DNA of 64,000 nt from Saprospiraceae bacterium (GTDB taxonomy: Bacteria > Bacteroidota > Bacteroidia > Chitinophagales > Saprospiraceae), in contig JADJTQ010000012.1 of the NCBI GenBank assembly GCA_016711125.1, forward strand, positions 558,001-622,000, read 5' to 3'. The notes under the pieces are model-generated. The model did no database searches. It was given only the letters and a program-made list of their open reading frames with translations, and was not told the origin of the DNA. The position numbers and the translations under genes are program-made. Shown one piece after another: positions 49,036 through 59,267 of the stretch. Each line of letters opens with the position of its first letter. The stretch's first letter is position 1.

Positions 49036-49860
49036 ATGACCATCTATCAGCAAATTGGAGAGATACCTCAAAAAAGACATTCTCAGTTTAGGAGACCAAA
49101 TGGGAGCCTATATCATGGACAACTTTTCGGAACGGACGGAGACTATTTAATAATACCCAGTGGTCAGATTTATCAAATTTCTTTTGACGGTCTGCAAAAC
49201 CGGATACTCTCTGCGGAGTCTTTCCATCTGATTTACACTCCAAAAAGATATCGCAATTGGTTTGGTCTGCTTTTGGAACATGCACCTTTTTGCGAAAGAG
49301 ACTATAAACTACCACAGGATCTGATCACTCACGACGAGCAAGGAGATTTCTTAATGAAAATCAAAAAGTAAGGAGTTTTGCACGAACTAGTGTACGCATA
49401 TCATCCGTTTGATGTCATTGGTTGGGATGGCTATAACTATCCTTATGGTTTTTCTATTCATAACTTTGAGCCGATCACCGGGCGCGTGCATCAGCCCCCA
49501 CCAGTTCAACAGACATTTGAAACGAAAGCCTTCGTCGTTTGTTACTTTTGCCCAAGAATGTACGATTATCATCCTCAGGCTATACCTGCTCCCTACAATC
49601 ACTTGAATATCGATTCCGATGAAGTCCTCTACTACGTTGATGGTGATTTTATGAGTCACAATGATATTGCACCTGGTCACATCACACTACATCCGAGCGG
49701 TATCTCTCATGAGCCCCATCCCGGCGCTTACGAAAGAAGCATTGGTAAAAAAGATACCGACGAGCTCGCTGTGATGATTGATACTTTTAGGCCTCTGATG
49801 ATCACAGAAAATGCACTGGCGATTGATGATGGCAAATATTTTCAATCCTGGATGGAATGA
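49036..49860 (+). pseudogene. hmgA: Homogentisate 1,2-dioxygenase, internally deleted and with an in-frame TAA
   Basis: The enzyme opens homogentisate to maleylacetoacetate in tyrosine breakdown. The start MTIYQQIGEIPQKRHSQFRR is normal, but at about residue 33 the sequence passes from QLFGT straight to GDYLIIPSGQIYQISFD; roughly 110 residues of the first beta-sandwich seen in homologues (about 385 residues in all) are absent. The reading frame then meets TAA at 49369-49371, where homologues have Gln in KIKKQG, and continues in the same frame: LHELVYAYHPFDVIGWDGYN. The iron ligands remain in DSDEVLYYVDGDF and LHPSGISHEPHPG. The deletion and the nonsense change make a functional enzyme unlikely unless both are assembly errors. 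fahA follows, 47 bases later. Confidence 0.85.
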
Positions 49861-49907
49861 TAGTTTAATATAAATATGAAATCAAATGTTCATTTAACAA
49901 ACTGCTT

Positions 49908-51140
49908 ATGACCAGTTGGAAAAAAATACCAGAAGATTCAGATTTTTCAATCCACAATATTCCGTTTGGAATTTTTAGTACCCCCAGGCGAACAGCCCGC
50001 ATTGGGGTGGCTATTGGCGAAGAAATTATTGACCTGGCTGCTCTCAATGCCATCCATTTACTGGAAGACTTTGAATTAGATCCGGGAATTTTTTATCAAC
50101 CTACTCTCAATCGATTTATCGGGCTGGGTAAAAGTGTCACAAGCAAAATCAGGAATTACATTCAGGAGCTCTTAATGGATGGTTCGTCGCCCCTCAAAGA
50201 TCATCCCGCATTATTCGTGAAGCAATCCAATGCCACCATGCATCTTCCCGTCGAAATAAAAGATTATACTGATTTTTATTCGAGTATGGAGCATGCCATC
50301 AATGTTGGGAAAATGTTTCGAGACCCTGAGAATGCACTATTGCCCAATTGGAAACATTTGCCCGTTGCCTACCATGGCCGCTCCTCATCTATTATGATTA
50401 GTGGTGCAAAATTTAACCGGCCTAAAGGACAAATCTTAGGTCCTCATCAGCTACCTGTTTTAGCAGCCACAAAAAAACTAGATTTTGAATTAGAATTAGG
50501 GTTTATCATCGGACAGGAATCAAACCACGGTCAAACGATTTCTACCTCAGAAGCGGAGCAATATATTTTCGGATTTGTACTGGTCAATGACTGGTCAGCC
50601 CGGGATATTCAAAAATGGGAATATGTGCCACTTGGCCCATTCTTAGGTAAAAATTTTGCCACTTCCATTTCTCCCTGGATTGTAACCAGTGAAGCGCTCG
50701 AAACCTTTAAAATAAAAGGCCCGGTACAAGACCCGCCGGTATTGGAATATTTAGATATTTCCGCAAACGCTAATTTTAACATTGATCTGGAGGTGGTCAT
50801 TCGCTCAATGTCGGGTGAGATTCAAACAATTACTAAAACAAATAGCCGGCACCTGTATTGGAACGTGCGCCAGCAGCTAGCACACCACACAATTAATGGC
50901 TGCAAAATAAACATTGGTGATCTAATGGCCACCGGTACTATTAGTGGGCAAGAGGAAGGCTCTTTTGGATCGATGCTTGAATTAACCCACGATGGTGAAA
51001 AACCCATCCGATTATCGGGCGGTACCACTCGGTCTTTTTTGGAAGATTATGATTCGATCATTATGAAAGGCTCTGCTATTGACAAAGACAAGAAAGTGGG
51101 ATTTGGGGAGGTTGAGGGACAAGTACTTCCCGCTCTCTAA
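49908..51140 (+). CDS. fahA: Fumarylacetoacetase
   Basis: A 410-residue enzyme hydrolysing fumarylacetoacetate to fumarate and acetoacetate, the last step of tyrosine catabolism. An N-terminal domain (residues 1-115) precedes the FAH fold with DFYSSMEHAINVGKMFRDPE (catalytic Asp and His), PVAYHGRSSSIMISG, ELELGFIIGQE and VNDWSARDIQKWEYVPLGPF (metal ligands Asp, Glu). It is intact, unlike hmgA before it. Both are presumably controlled by the divergent TetR gene. Confidence 0.95.
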   Translation: MTSWKKIPEDSDFSIHNIPFGIFSTPRRTARIGVAIGEEIIDLAALNAIHLLEDFELDPGIFYQPTLNRFIGLGKSVTSKIRNYIQELLMDGSSPLKDHPALFVKQSNATMHLPVEIKDYTDFYSSMEHAINVGKMFRDPENALLPNWKHLPVAYHGRSSSIMISGAKFNRPKGQILGPHQLPVLAATKKLDFELELGFIIGQESNHGQTISTSEAEQYIFGFVLVNDWSARDIQKWEYVPLGPFLGKNFATSISPWIVTSEALETFKIKGPVQDPPVLEYLDISANANFNIDLEVVIRSMSGEIQTITKTNSRHLYWNVRQQLAHHTINGCKINIGDLMATGTISGQEEGSFGSMLELTHDGEKPIRLSGGTTRSFLEDYDSIIMKGSAIDKDKKVGFGEVEGQVLPAL

Positions 51141-51261
51141 CCACAACATGAGTTGAACCTTGATTACACAACCAGCATGGATTTGCCATTCCTCACATTC
51201 AATCTTTCAAGCCGCAGAATGTATAAGCCAGGGTGAGCTTGCCGAACCCTGCTCCCTCACC

Positions 51262-52191
51262 ATGAATCTCATGAAGTCACCAACCATTAACAAAGAAAAC
51301 ATTTATTCTATCGGAACTATCCAACCCCAGTCGTCACCACCTGATGCTATCTGCTGTAGGCCCTCTGCCGATCGCTTTTACCAGCACCATCGATAAGAAC
51401 GGTCAGGTAAATTTGAGTCCATTTAGCTTTTTTAATCTATTTAGTTCAAATCCGCCTATTGCCGTATTTTCAGTGGCACGGAGAGGTTATGACGGTTCCA
51501 TGAAAGATACCCATCTAAATGTGCTCGAAGTACCTGAAGTGGCTATCAATATTGTCAATTATGACATGGTCAGCAGGCCTCTTTATCGAGCAACGAATAC
51601 CCGAGGGAAGTCAATGAATTTATTAAAGCGGGATTTTCAATAGCTAAATGTGACACAATAAGGCCTCCTTATGTAGCAGAAGCACCAGTGGCATTGGAGT
51701 GTAGAGTGCAGCAAGTAATACCATTGGGAAAAGAAGGCGCATCGGGCAATATGATCGTTTGTGCGGTAGATCGAATGCATGTCAAGGAGCACTTGCTGGA
51801 TGATCAGGGGGAGCTCGACACGACAAAAATAGATCTGGTTGGTCGCATGGGCGGCAACTGGTATTGCCGGGCTTTTGGAGATTCGCTTTTTGAAGTCTCC
51901 AAACCTGCTGGGGTATCAGCTATTGGAATCGATGCATTACCGGCACACGTACGTCAAAGTGAAATCTTAAGTGCTAGCGATTTGGGGATTTTGGGCAGTG
52001 AAACAAAGATTCCTACCGAAAAAGAACTAGAAAAAATTGCAGTACTACCGGACATTGATTCAATTATAAACTCGAAAAAATCTTTGGCCGAAAAGAAAAT
52101 ATTGTTGCATCAGCAAATAAAAACGAAAATTGCACTCGGGCATCCCGAAGTGGCAATCGGTATTGCTTTGTGGGCCAGGAGAATATTCTGA
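51262..52191 (+). CDS. Flavin reductase-like (FMN-binding split barrel) protein, frameshifted twice
   Basis: About 309 residues in three frames. The start region (NKENIYSIGTI) passes to HHLMLSAVGPLPIAFTSTID at the C4 run 51325-51328; PFSFFNLFSSNPPIAVFSV and VAINIVNYDMV follow; then at about 51568-51571 a lost base hides QQASLSSNEYPREVNEFIKA, which leads into IRPPYVAEAPVALECRVQQV. The domain binds FMN (PF01613) and has a C-terminal helical extension. Such genes often follow hmgA and fahA in Bacteroidota. A true gene broken by errors is the preferred view. The exact start is uncertain. Confidence 0.82.
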
Positions 52192-52226
52192 AGTGTTAAT
52201 TGTATTAATTTTTAATTACCCTCCAT

Positions 52227-52420
52227 AAATGAATACCTAACGAATCTCTTGGTCTTTTACCAAAAGCGGAAATAGATCCGCTGCTACGTCATGCAACCAA
52301 CTCCAAATAAAGGATTAAAATCGCAAATGAATACCTAACGAATCTCTGGTCTATTTACCAAACCGTGAAATAGATCCGCGGCTACCTTATGTAACAAATT
52401 CCAAATTAATGTTCAAAATC
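52227..52420. repeat. Two imperfect tandem copies of a 98-base unit
   Basis: AAATGAATACCTAACGAATC begins at 52227 and again at 52325. Each unit then reads CTCT(T)GGTCT-TTTACCAAA, GAAATAGATCCGC-GCTAC, and ends in a CCAAAT-like segment. The repeats fill the convergent gap between the flavin reductase and transglutaminase genes, and the second ends at the transglutaminase stop. There is no coding frame. They may arise from slippage or be part of a small repeat family. Confidence 0.75.
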
Positions 52421-53300
52421 AATTGTCTTGTCTTGACTTCACATCAACACTGACTTTCAATTTATGGCCACCACTACTATAGACAATACCTTTTAACGGT
52501 ACGACATCTTTAAAATCTCGACCAAACGCCACCCGGATATGCTGATTATTCACCATGATATTATTGGTGGGATCAAACTCTATCCAACCGATATCAGGCA
52601 CGTAGATCGCGATCCATGCATGCGATGCATCAGCTCCCTTTAATTTTTTTTTGCCCGGTGGAGGAATGGTCTCTATATATCCACTCACATACTTTCCTGC
52701 CAAACCAATCGACCTTAGGCAAGCCAAGGTAAAATGAGCAAAGTCCTGGCAGACACCTTTCTTCTCAGCTAAAAGGCTTTCTAGAGGAGTACTAATATCC
52801 GTGTATCCTGCTTTGTATTCAAAATCCCGATATATCCGGGTATTAAATTCAAGCATTGCCTCAATGATAGGCCTTCCAGGGAAAAAGCTTTTTAAAATAT
52901 ACTCCTTCAATCCAGCTATTTGATAGACCAGTACCGAGTCCAGGTAAAACTGCCTCACATCGTTTAGGGTCTCTGTGCTCTGCAGGATTTTCACCACAGC
53001 CTCCCACGGTGGTGTCATGGCAGGTTCAATCGTTTTCCAGGGAACATCTAGAATCTCTACTTCACTCAGAGATGAAACTTTCAATTCCGAATGAGGAGTT
53101 TCCATCGAAAAATAGGCATACGAATTCCCAAAAAAGTCCACGCGTTCCTCAAGCAATTCAGGTTGCGGAACAATACGATATTCATGACTTAATAATTTTT
53201 GAAATGAATTGGATAGCGGCTTTTGATAGACAATATTATGACAAGTGGTTGCTCTATCCTGGTACTGATAAATGGTAGTATGCTCTATCTGATAAATCAC
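52419..53300 (-). CDS. Transglutaminase-like cysteine protease family protein (small form)
   Basis: A 293-residue protein: an N-terminal beta domain (IEHTTIYQYQDRATTCHNIV, Bact_transglu_N) and a transglutaminase core. The catalytic Cys is in KKGVCQDFAHFTLACLRSIG (about residue 187), the His in ADASHAWIAIYVPDIGWIEF (about 227) and the Asp in FDPTNN. In the known ATP-grasp/alpha-E gene groups this enzyme is predicted to cleave or cross-link peptide bonds. It overlaps the upstream alpha-E gene by 4 bases and has no signal peptide, so it is probably cytosolic. Confidence 0.93.
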   Translation of the reverse strand: MIYQIEHTTIYQYQDRATTCHNIVYQKPLSNSFQKLLSHEYRIVPQPELLEERVDFFGNSYAYFSMETPHSELKVSSLSEVEILDVPWKTIEPAMTPPWEAVVKILQSTETLNDVRQFYLDSVLVYQIAGLKEYILKSFFPGRPIIEAMLEFNTRIYRDFEYKAGYTDISTPLESLLAEKKGVCQDFAHFTLACLRSIGLAGKYVSGYIETIPPPGKKKLKGADASHAWIAIYVPDIGWIEFDPTNNIMVNNQHIRVAFGRDFKDVVPLKGIVYSSGGHKLKVSVDVKSRQDN

Positions 53301-55815
53301 AACTCAGGGAGTTTTGATACAAAAGCATAGTGGTCCCGTGAATGAGCAAAATAGGTCCGATAAACTAAATTGGAAACTTCTTCCAAATTACCAATTACCT
53401 TTCTCAGAAAAACCTTCAACTCCTTTCGATCTTTTCGAACAGCATGTGTAGCAAGTACTTCGACATTACACAATCTTATCAGGGTAAGCGTTTCCAACAA
53501 TTTCTTTTGGATGGCATTTAAACTTCTATCCGATTTATTGCCAATCCGCTGAATATATTCGTCGCAATGGGAGATCTGGTACACCAATGATTTCGGGTTT
53601 AATTCTTCAATCACCAATAATTCGAGTACACTTTGTACTTCTATCCGCGACCGGTATTTATAACGATAGGTGACCAGACTCTCCTGAGCCATTAAGATCG
53701 TTTCTAGAATGTGCCGCTCGACATCCTCATCATGAGCATCAACGAGAGTGAGTAAGATATGCGCACTATTAACAGAACTTTCAATAAACCGGCCAATATT
53801 AACCAATCGCCAGGTAGCTTCCCGGGTCATGGTGTCAATATTTAGTCCAACAAATGCCATCAACTTAATAATCAGACGATCCAAGACGCTGTGTATTTTT
53901 CCAAGATCCCCTTCAGTTATTCTCAGTGCATCAATTTCACCTGAAATACTATCCAGAATACGCCAAATATCCAGGCTCAAGCGATCTCTGACCTTATATC
54001 CATTGCGTACGAATGCCTGAAGCGAGTTACTCAACGATCCCACCTTATGATAATCAGTCACTAGTGAGGCTAATTCAATCGCCGGATTTTTCATGATTTT
54101 CCGGTCATAAAAACCCGGGTAGGTCTTCGTCAGATCGGTTAGTGTTCTTAGACTACTTCTCAGTGATTTATTGTGCCATGGTCCGGCATTATCTTCGGTT
54201 TCATTGTATTGACGTAACACGATTCTTAAAAATCGAACCACATTGATGGAACGTTCAAGGTAACGACCAAGCCAAAAAAGGTTTTCTCCTGTACTGCTGG
54301 GTATATAAGTTTCTGATTTTTTCGGTCGATAAAAAACGGTAGGTTCCTGTTTTTTGGAAGGTTTACTTCCAACCACCCAAGTGTCCTTACTCACACCACC
54401 ACTCTGATTTGTAACAATAAATGCACTCTTTTCGGGGAGCTACGGGAAAGTCCACCCTGCATGAGCTCATATTGATCAGCCTCATGGTTGGCCACGGCAT
54501 AGGTTCGCAGTACCGTGTTTCGTGCCTCCAATCTTCCTCCGATTAAAGCAGGCGAAGTCGAAAATTGAACGATTTCCTGACCGACATAAAGGTGGGGTTT
54601 TGTCTTGATTTTATCCTTGATGAGACTTATTTCTGCCGATGATAATAAAGGGCCAAGCAATGATTTTTCAGAAGCTGTCTGATAGATGGGTCTTATCACG
54701 AGATTGCTGATATTGTCAAGGACATAGTTTTTTTCCAGATCATGACCGCACCACCAGGTAGCCACCGAAGGCAAGATCAATTCTTCGCCCAACAACTCCC
54801 TGGACAAGCCTGGTAAAAAAGCCATGAGTCCAGGATTCTCCAAAACGCGACTTCCCAAAGTGTTGATAAGTAACACTTTATTCTTCCGAACAACCTCAGT
54901 TAGTCCGACCACTCCCAGTTGCGAATCTTCACGAAACTCCAATGGATCGCAAAAAACATCATCCACTCTCCGCACTATGATGTCGACTTTTTCCAATTCA
55001 CTGATGGTCTTTAGCCAAACATAACCATCTCTCACGATCAAATCTTCGCCAGTCACCAGGGTAAAACCTAAAAAAGATGCCAAATAGGCGTGCTCGAAAT
55101 ACGTCTCGTTGCTCGGTCCGGGAGACAATAAAACGATCTTGGGATCTTCAAGATTTCTGGAGGAAAGCCTGACCAGGGTATTGCGAAAAACCTGAAAATA
55201 GGTATTGATTTTACGGATGTGATTTTCACGCAGCAAATCCGGAAAAACCCGGGTCATTGCCGAACGGTTCTCTAAAGCATAACCCGCTCCGGACGGAGCA
55301 TCGGTACGATCGTAGAGCACCCACATTTTACCATTAGGTCCACGAGCCAGGTCGGCTGAATACTGAATAAGTTGTCGACCTCCCGGTATCTGGACTTTGT
55401 CGAGCTGCCTTAAGAATCCCTGATGATTATAAATCAAATCAAAGGGCAGCAAACCTTTCTTGATTAAACTCCGGGAGCCATAAATATCTATTAAAAGCAG
55501 ATTAAGTAATTCAGCTCGCTGCCTGACTCCCCTTTCAATTTCTTCCCAGTCTTTTTCATCGATTAATATTGGAATGGGATCCAGATTCCATGGACGGTTC
55601 AATCCTCCGGATCGCCGTAGATGTTGTAGGTAACCCCATTTTCTTTCAGATGCCTCTCTACTTCTGCTGCTTTTTCCGCCAATTTTTTTCGCCAATCTCT
55701 CGTAATATGATACGAGTTTTATCCAGTGAGGAAAAATCTCGCCATTGCTTTTTGCCAACTCATCAAAAAAAGTAGACTGGCTAATTTTTATTTCCCTCAA
55801 ATAGGTCTCAATCAT
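53297..55815 (-). CDS. Circularly permuted ATP-grasp fused to alpha-E domain, frameshifted at the junction
   Basis: About 839 residues when joined. The ATP-grasp part (54391-55815) has WNLDPIPILI, GLLPFDLIYN, DRTDAPSGAGYALENRSAMT, VLLSPGPSNETYFEHAYLAS and VRRVDDVFCDPLEF, the type 2 circularly permuted pattern (PF04174). Near its end a C run (G4 at 54434-54437 on the plus strand) has lost a base; repaired, it reads SSPEKSAFIVTNQSGGVSKD and runs straight into TWVVGSKPSKKQEP and ENLFWLGRYLERSINVVRFL of the alpha-E domain (PF04168). So this is one fused protein, as in many proteobacteria, not two genes with a 4-base overlap. The ATP-grasp fold forms amide bonds by acyl-phosphate chemistry. The product is unknown. 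Confidence 0.88.
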
Positions 55816-55840
55816 GCCTCAAATCTCCAATTTTTTATGC

Positions 55841-58800
55841 TCATTTTGAATTCTTTCGTTTGGAAAGCATTCGTAAATCCATGGTATTGGGAAATTCAGG
55901 AGAAAACTCCTGGTCACTTTCATGATATTCGTTACTGCCGGTAATTTTACTAATAAATCTTCCGACAGAGATGGCATTTTGCACAGTGGGTTCGGCGATT
56001 TCGATGGTATGTCCATAATCAAAGAACCGGGATACCCTCCTTGCTTCAGCCTCATAGCTATTCACCGGGAAAGTCTGATAGTTTCGACCACCCGGATGAG
56101 CGACATGATATTGACAAGCACCAATTGATTTTTTACTCCAGGTATCGTAAAGGTCAATAATCAATGGAGTATCGACCTCAATGGTCGGATGCAGGGATGA
56201 TGGTGGCTTCCAGGCCTTGTAACGGATCCCAGTCACATATTCACCCTGAACTCCTGTGCTTTTCAAAGGAATCCGAAATCCATTGCACAACAATATATAA
56301 CGCGAGTCAGTCAAACCCTTAATTTTTACTTGTAACCGCTCCAATGACGAATCAACAAATCTGGCGGTACCTCCACTGCTAACTTCTTCACCCAAAACAT
56401 GCCAGGGCTCGATACCCATCTTTAATTCCACATGAATGTCATCAACTTGCAACTCTCCCAAAAATGGAAATCTAAATGCGAAAAAAGGATCAAACCAACT
56501 AAGTGAAAATGCATATCCCGCTTTTTGCAAATCAGCGATAACGTCTGATAGATCTTTCTGACAATAGTGTGGAAGTAAGAATCGATCATGGAGAGACGTA
56601 CCCCATCTCACCAATTTATGATTGTATGGCTCCCGCCAAAACCAACTTATCAAAGCTCTGATCAACAAAAATTGGACCATGCACATTTGGTAATGGGGGG
56701 GCATTTCGAAACCCCTGAATTCTAAAATACCCAGCCTGCCGGATTGGGTCTCAGGCGAATAAAGTTTGTCTATGCAAAACTCCGCCCGGTGCGTGTTGCC
56801 AGTGACATCTACAAGCAGGTTCCGAAAAATGCGATCCACCAGCCAATATGGCACTTCGTTTTCCTGCATATCAGGAATCTGTTGGAATGCCAACTCGAGT
56901 TCGTACAATATTTCATTGCGACCTTCATCAACCCGGGGTGCCTGACTGGTGGGACCAATAAACTGAGTAGAAAATAAATAAGACAACGATGGATGATGCT
57001 GCCAGTAGGTAATCATACTCTTTAGGAGATCCGGTCTGCGAAGCAAGGGACTGTCTGCTGGTTTGGCACCACCTATGGTCACATGATTAGCTCCGCCGGT
57101 ACCAGTATGCCGGCCATCGAGGTAGAATTTTTCGGTGCTCAAACGAGAGGCCTTGGCTTCATCATAGAGTATCTGGTAATTCCTCATCAGTTCTTGCCAG
57201 GACGACGCCGGATGAATATTGACCTCAATTACTCCAGGATCTGGTGTGATCTGAAATTTATTGATCCGGTTGTCAGAGGGTGGGTCATAACCCTCTACAA
57301 TAATTTTAAGCCCCAGGTCGGAGGCCGCTTGTTCCAGCCAAACGACTAGTTCAAGAAATTGCTCTATATATGGAATCGGGGGCAAGAAAACAAAGAGTTT
57401 TTCTTCCCGGCATTCTACGATCAGGGTTGTTTTAAAAATCGTTTCGCTCGCTTTTGAAGATGTATAAACTCGAGCTTTCATCTCTGCAATTGCGGGGAGG
57501 GATGCATCGGGAGCAAAAGGACTTTTTTCAGGAGGCACATCCGTATTCTCTTCCTCCAAGTTTGCAATAGAGTCGAGTGGCAATCTCAAGCCTGCCGGCG
57601 AATTTCCAGGTACTAGAAAGAGCTGTTTTCGTCTAAATTCCCAGGAACAACTTTGCCATGATTTCGCTTTCGAATCCCATTGCAGAGGTAAGACAAAAGC
57701 GGTGGGGTTGTTCAGACCTTTTTGCAGGAGTTCGCTGAGCTTTTGGCGTTCAAGTGAATCGGCCAGATCCAAATCAAGTGGATCAATATTAATGGGCACT
57801 TTACTTTCTTCCCACACAAAAAAGAACGGATCTTCATAGGCAGGTTGGACCAATGATGCATCAATTCGGAGAAATTCAGATAATTTGTTGGCAAATTTTC
57901 GGGCTTCATTCATGCCATAGCCATAGTGTTTCGAGGGGTCGGCTAATAACTCATCATTTTGCCAGATAGACTCAGAGTCCTTACGCCAGATACATGCCAA
58001 TTTCCACCTCGGCAAAGGTTCACCTGGATACCACTTTCCCTGACCCACCTGAATCAAAGTACCCTTACCGAAATGATCGCGTAAACGATAAAGCAAATCA
58101 TTGGCCAATGACCTCTTATGAGCTCCATCTGCGGCTGAGTTCCATTCGGCTGCTTCCACGTTGTCAATGGCAACAAAGGTGGGTTCCCCTCCCATCGTCA
58201 ATCGTACATCATTGTTCAAAAGATCTTGGTCAACTTGCTTCCCGACATGTACGATACGTTGCCATTGCTCTTCGGTATAGGGTTTTGTAACTCTGGGCTT
58301 TTCCTCCAAACGGGTGACTCTATTGTCAAAATGAAATTCAGTCTTGCATGGTTCTGCCAAACCGGAGATGGGAGCAGCACTTTGAAAATCAGGTGTACAT
58401 GCTAATGGTATGTGTCCTTCACCGGCAAAAAGTCCAGATGTGGAATCAAGGCCTATCCAACCTGCACCTGGCACATAGATTTCCGTCCAGGCATGCAGAT
58501 CGGTAAAATCCTGATCGGGACCAGATGGGCCATCAAGTGCCTTTTGGTCGCCTTTAAGCTGAATCAAATAACCAGAAACGAAACGCGCAGCGAGACCCAG
58601 GCGCCGTAGTAATTGCACAAATAGCCAGGCAAAATCCCGGCAGGAACCGGAGAGCATAGATAGGCTCTCTTCAACAGCCTGCACCCCATGCTCCATTCTG
58701 ATTTGATATCGTAGCTTCTGATTAATTAACTGATTTAAGCTCACGAGATAGTTAATCGTATTTTGTTCAGGTCCAATTAATTCCTGAGCTTCTTTTACAA

Positions 58801-59187
58801 GCTTCTCAAACAATTCTCCGCTCTCCTGATTTCCAGATAAGGCAAAAGTTGTTCACGTACCAGTGAGTCGTATTTAAACGGGAAAATCTCAGCGTATTCT
58901 TCGACAAAAAAGTCAAATGGATTTATGATCACCATGTCAGCAATGAGCTCAACATCAATCGTAAAGTGATCGATTTTTTCTGGAAAAACAATACGTGCCA
59001 GATAGTTGCCAAAGGGATCTTGCTGCCAATTGATAAAATGATTCGCAGGGCTAATTTGAAGGGAATACGCCGACACCGGAGTACGGGTGTGAGCAGCCGG
59101 TCTCAGACGAATGATCTGTGGCGAGACTTCAATCGGTCGCTCATATGTATAACTGGTCAAATGCCTAACTGCAACTTTTATGGACAT
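55841..59187 (-). CDS. Giant transglutaminase/DUF2126 protein, frameshifted near its N-terminus
   Basis: About 1,115 residues. It begins MSIKVAVRHLTSYTYERPIE (Bact_transglu_N), has the core Cys in LSMLSGSCRDFAWLFVQLL and the His in DLHAWTEIYVPGAGWIGLDS, then the long DUF2126 region (TMGGEPTFVAIDNVEAAEWN, DGRHTGTGGANHVTIGG) typical of this class. The frame breaks at T3 (58830-58832): one more A on the coding strand reads LENQESGELFEKLVKEAQ and joins the halves. The second half looks like a peptide-binding or ligase-associated module; DUF2126 has no proven reaction. It is first in the minus-strand arm, 25 bases from the fused ATP-grasp gene, and divergent from the M28 gene. Confidence 0.9.
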
Positions 59188-59267
59188 ATCTGGTGATTTA
59201 GGTCAACTGAATTCACAAAAAATAGTAATTATGTCATTGATCACAGATCGAATAAAATAATGATTTT

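Noticed and set aside
26243..49371. Stop-codon reassignment as the cause of the in-frame stops in nosZ and hmgA
   Set aside because: Two different stops (TAG at Trp, TAA at Gln) are involved and all other genes use TAA, TAG and TGA as normal ends.
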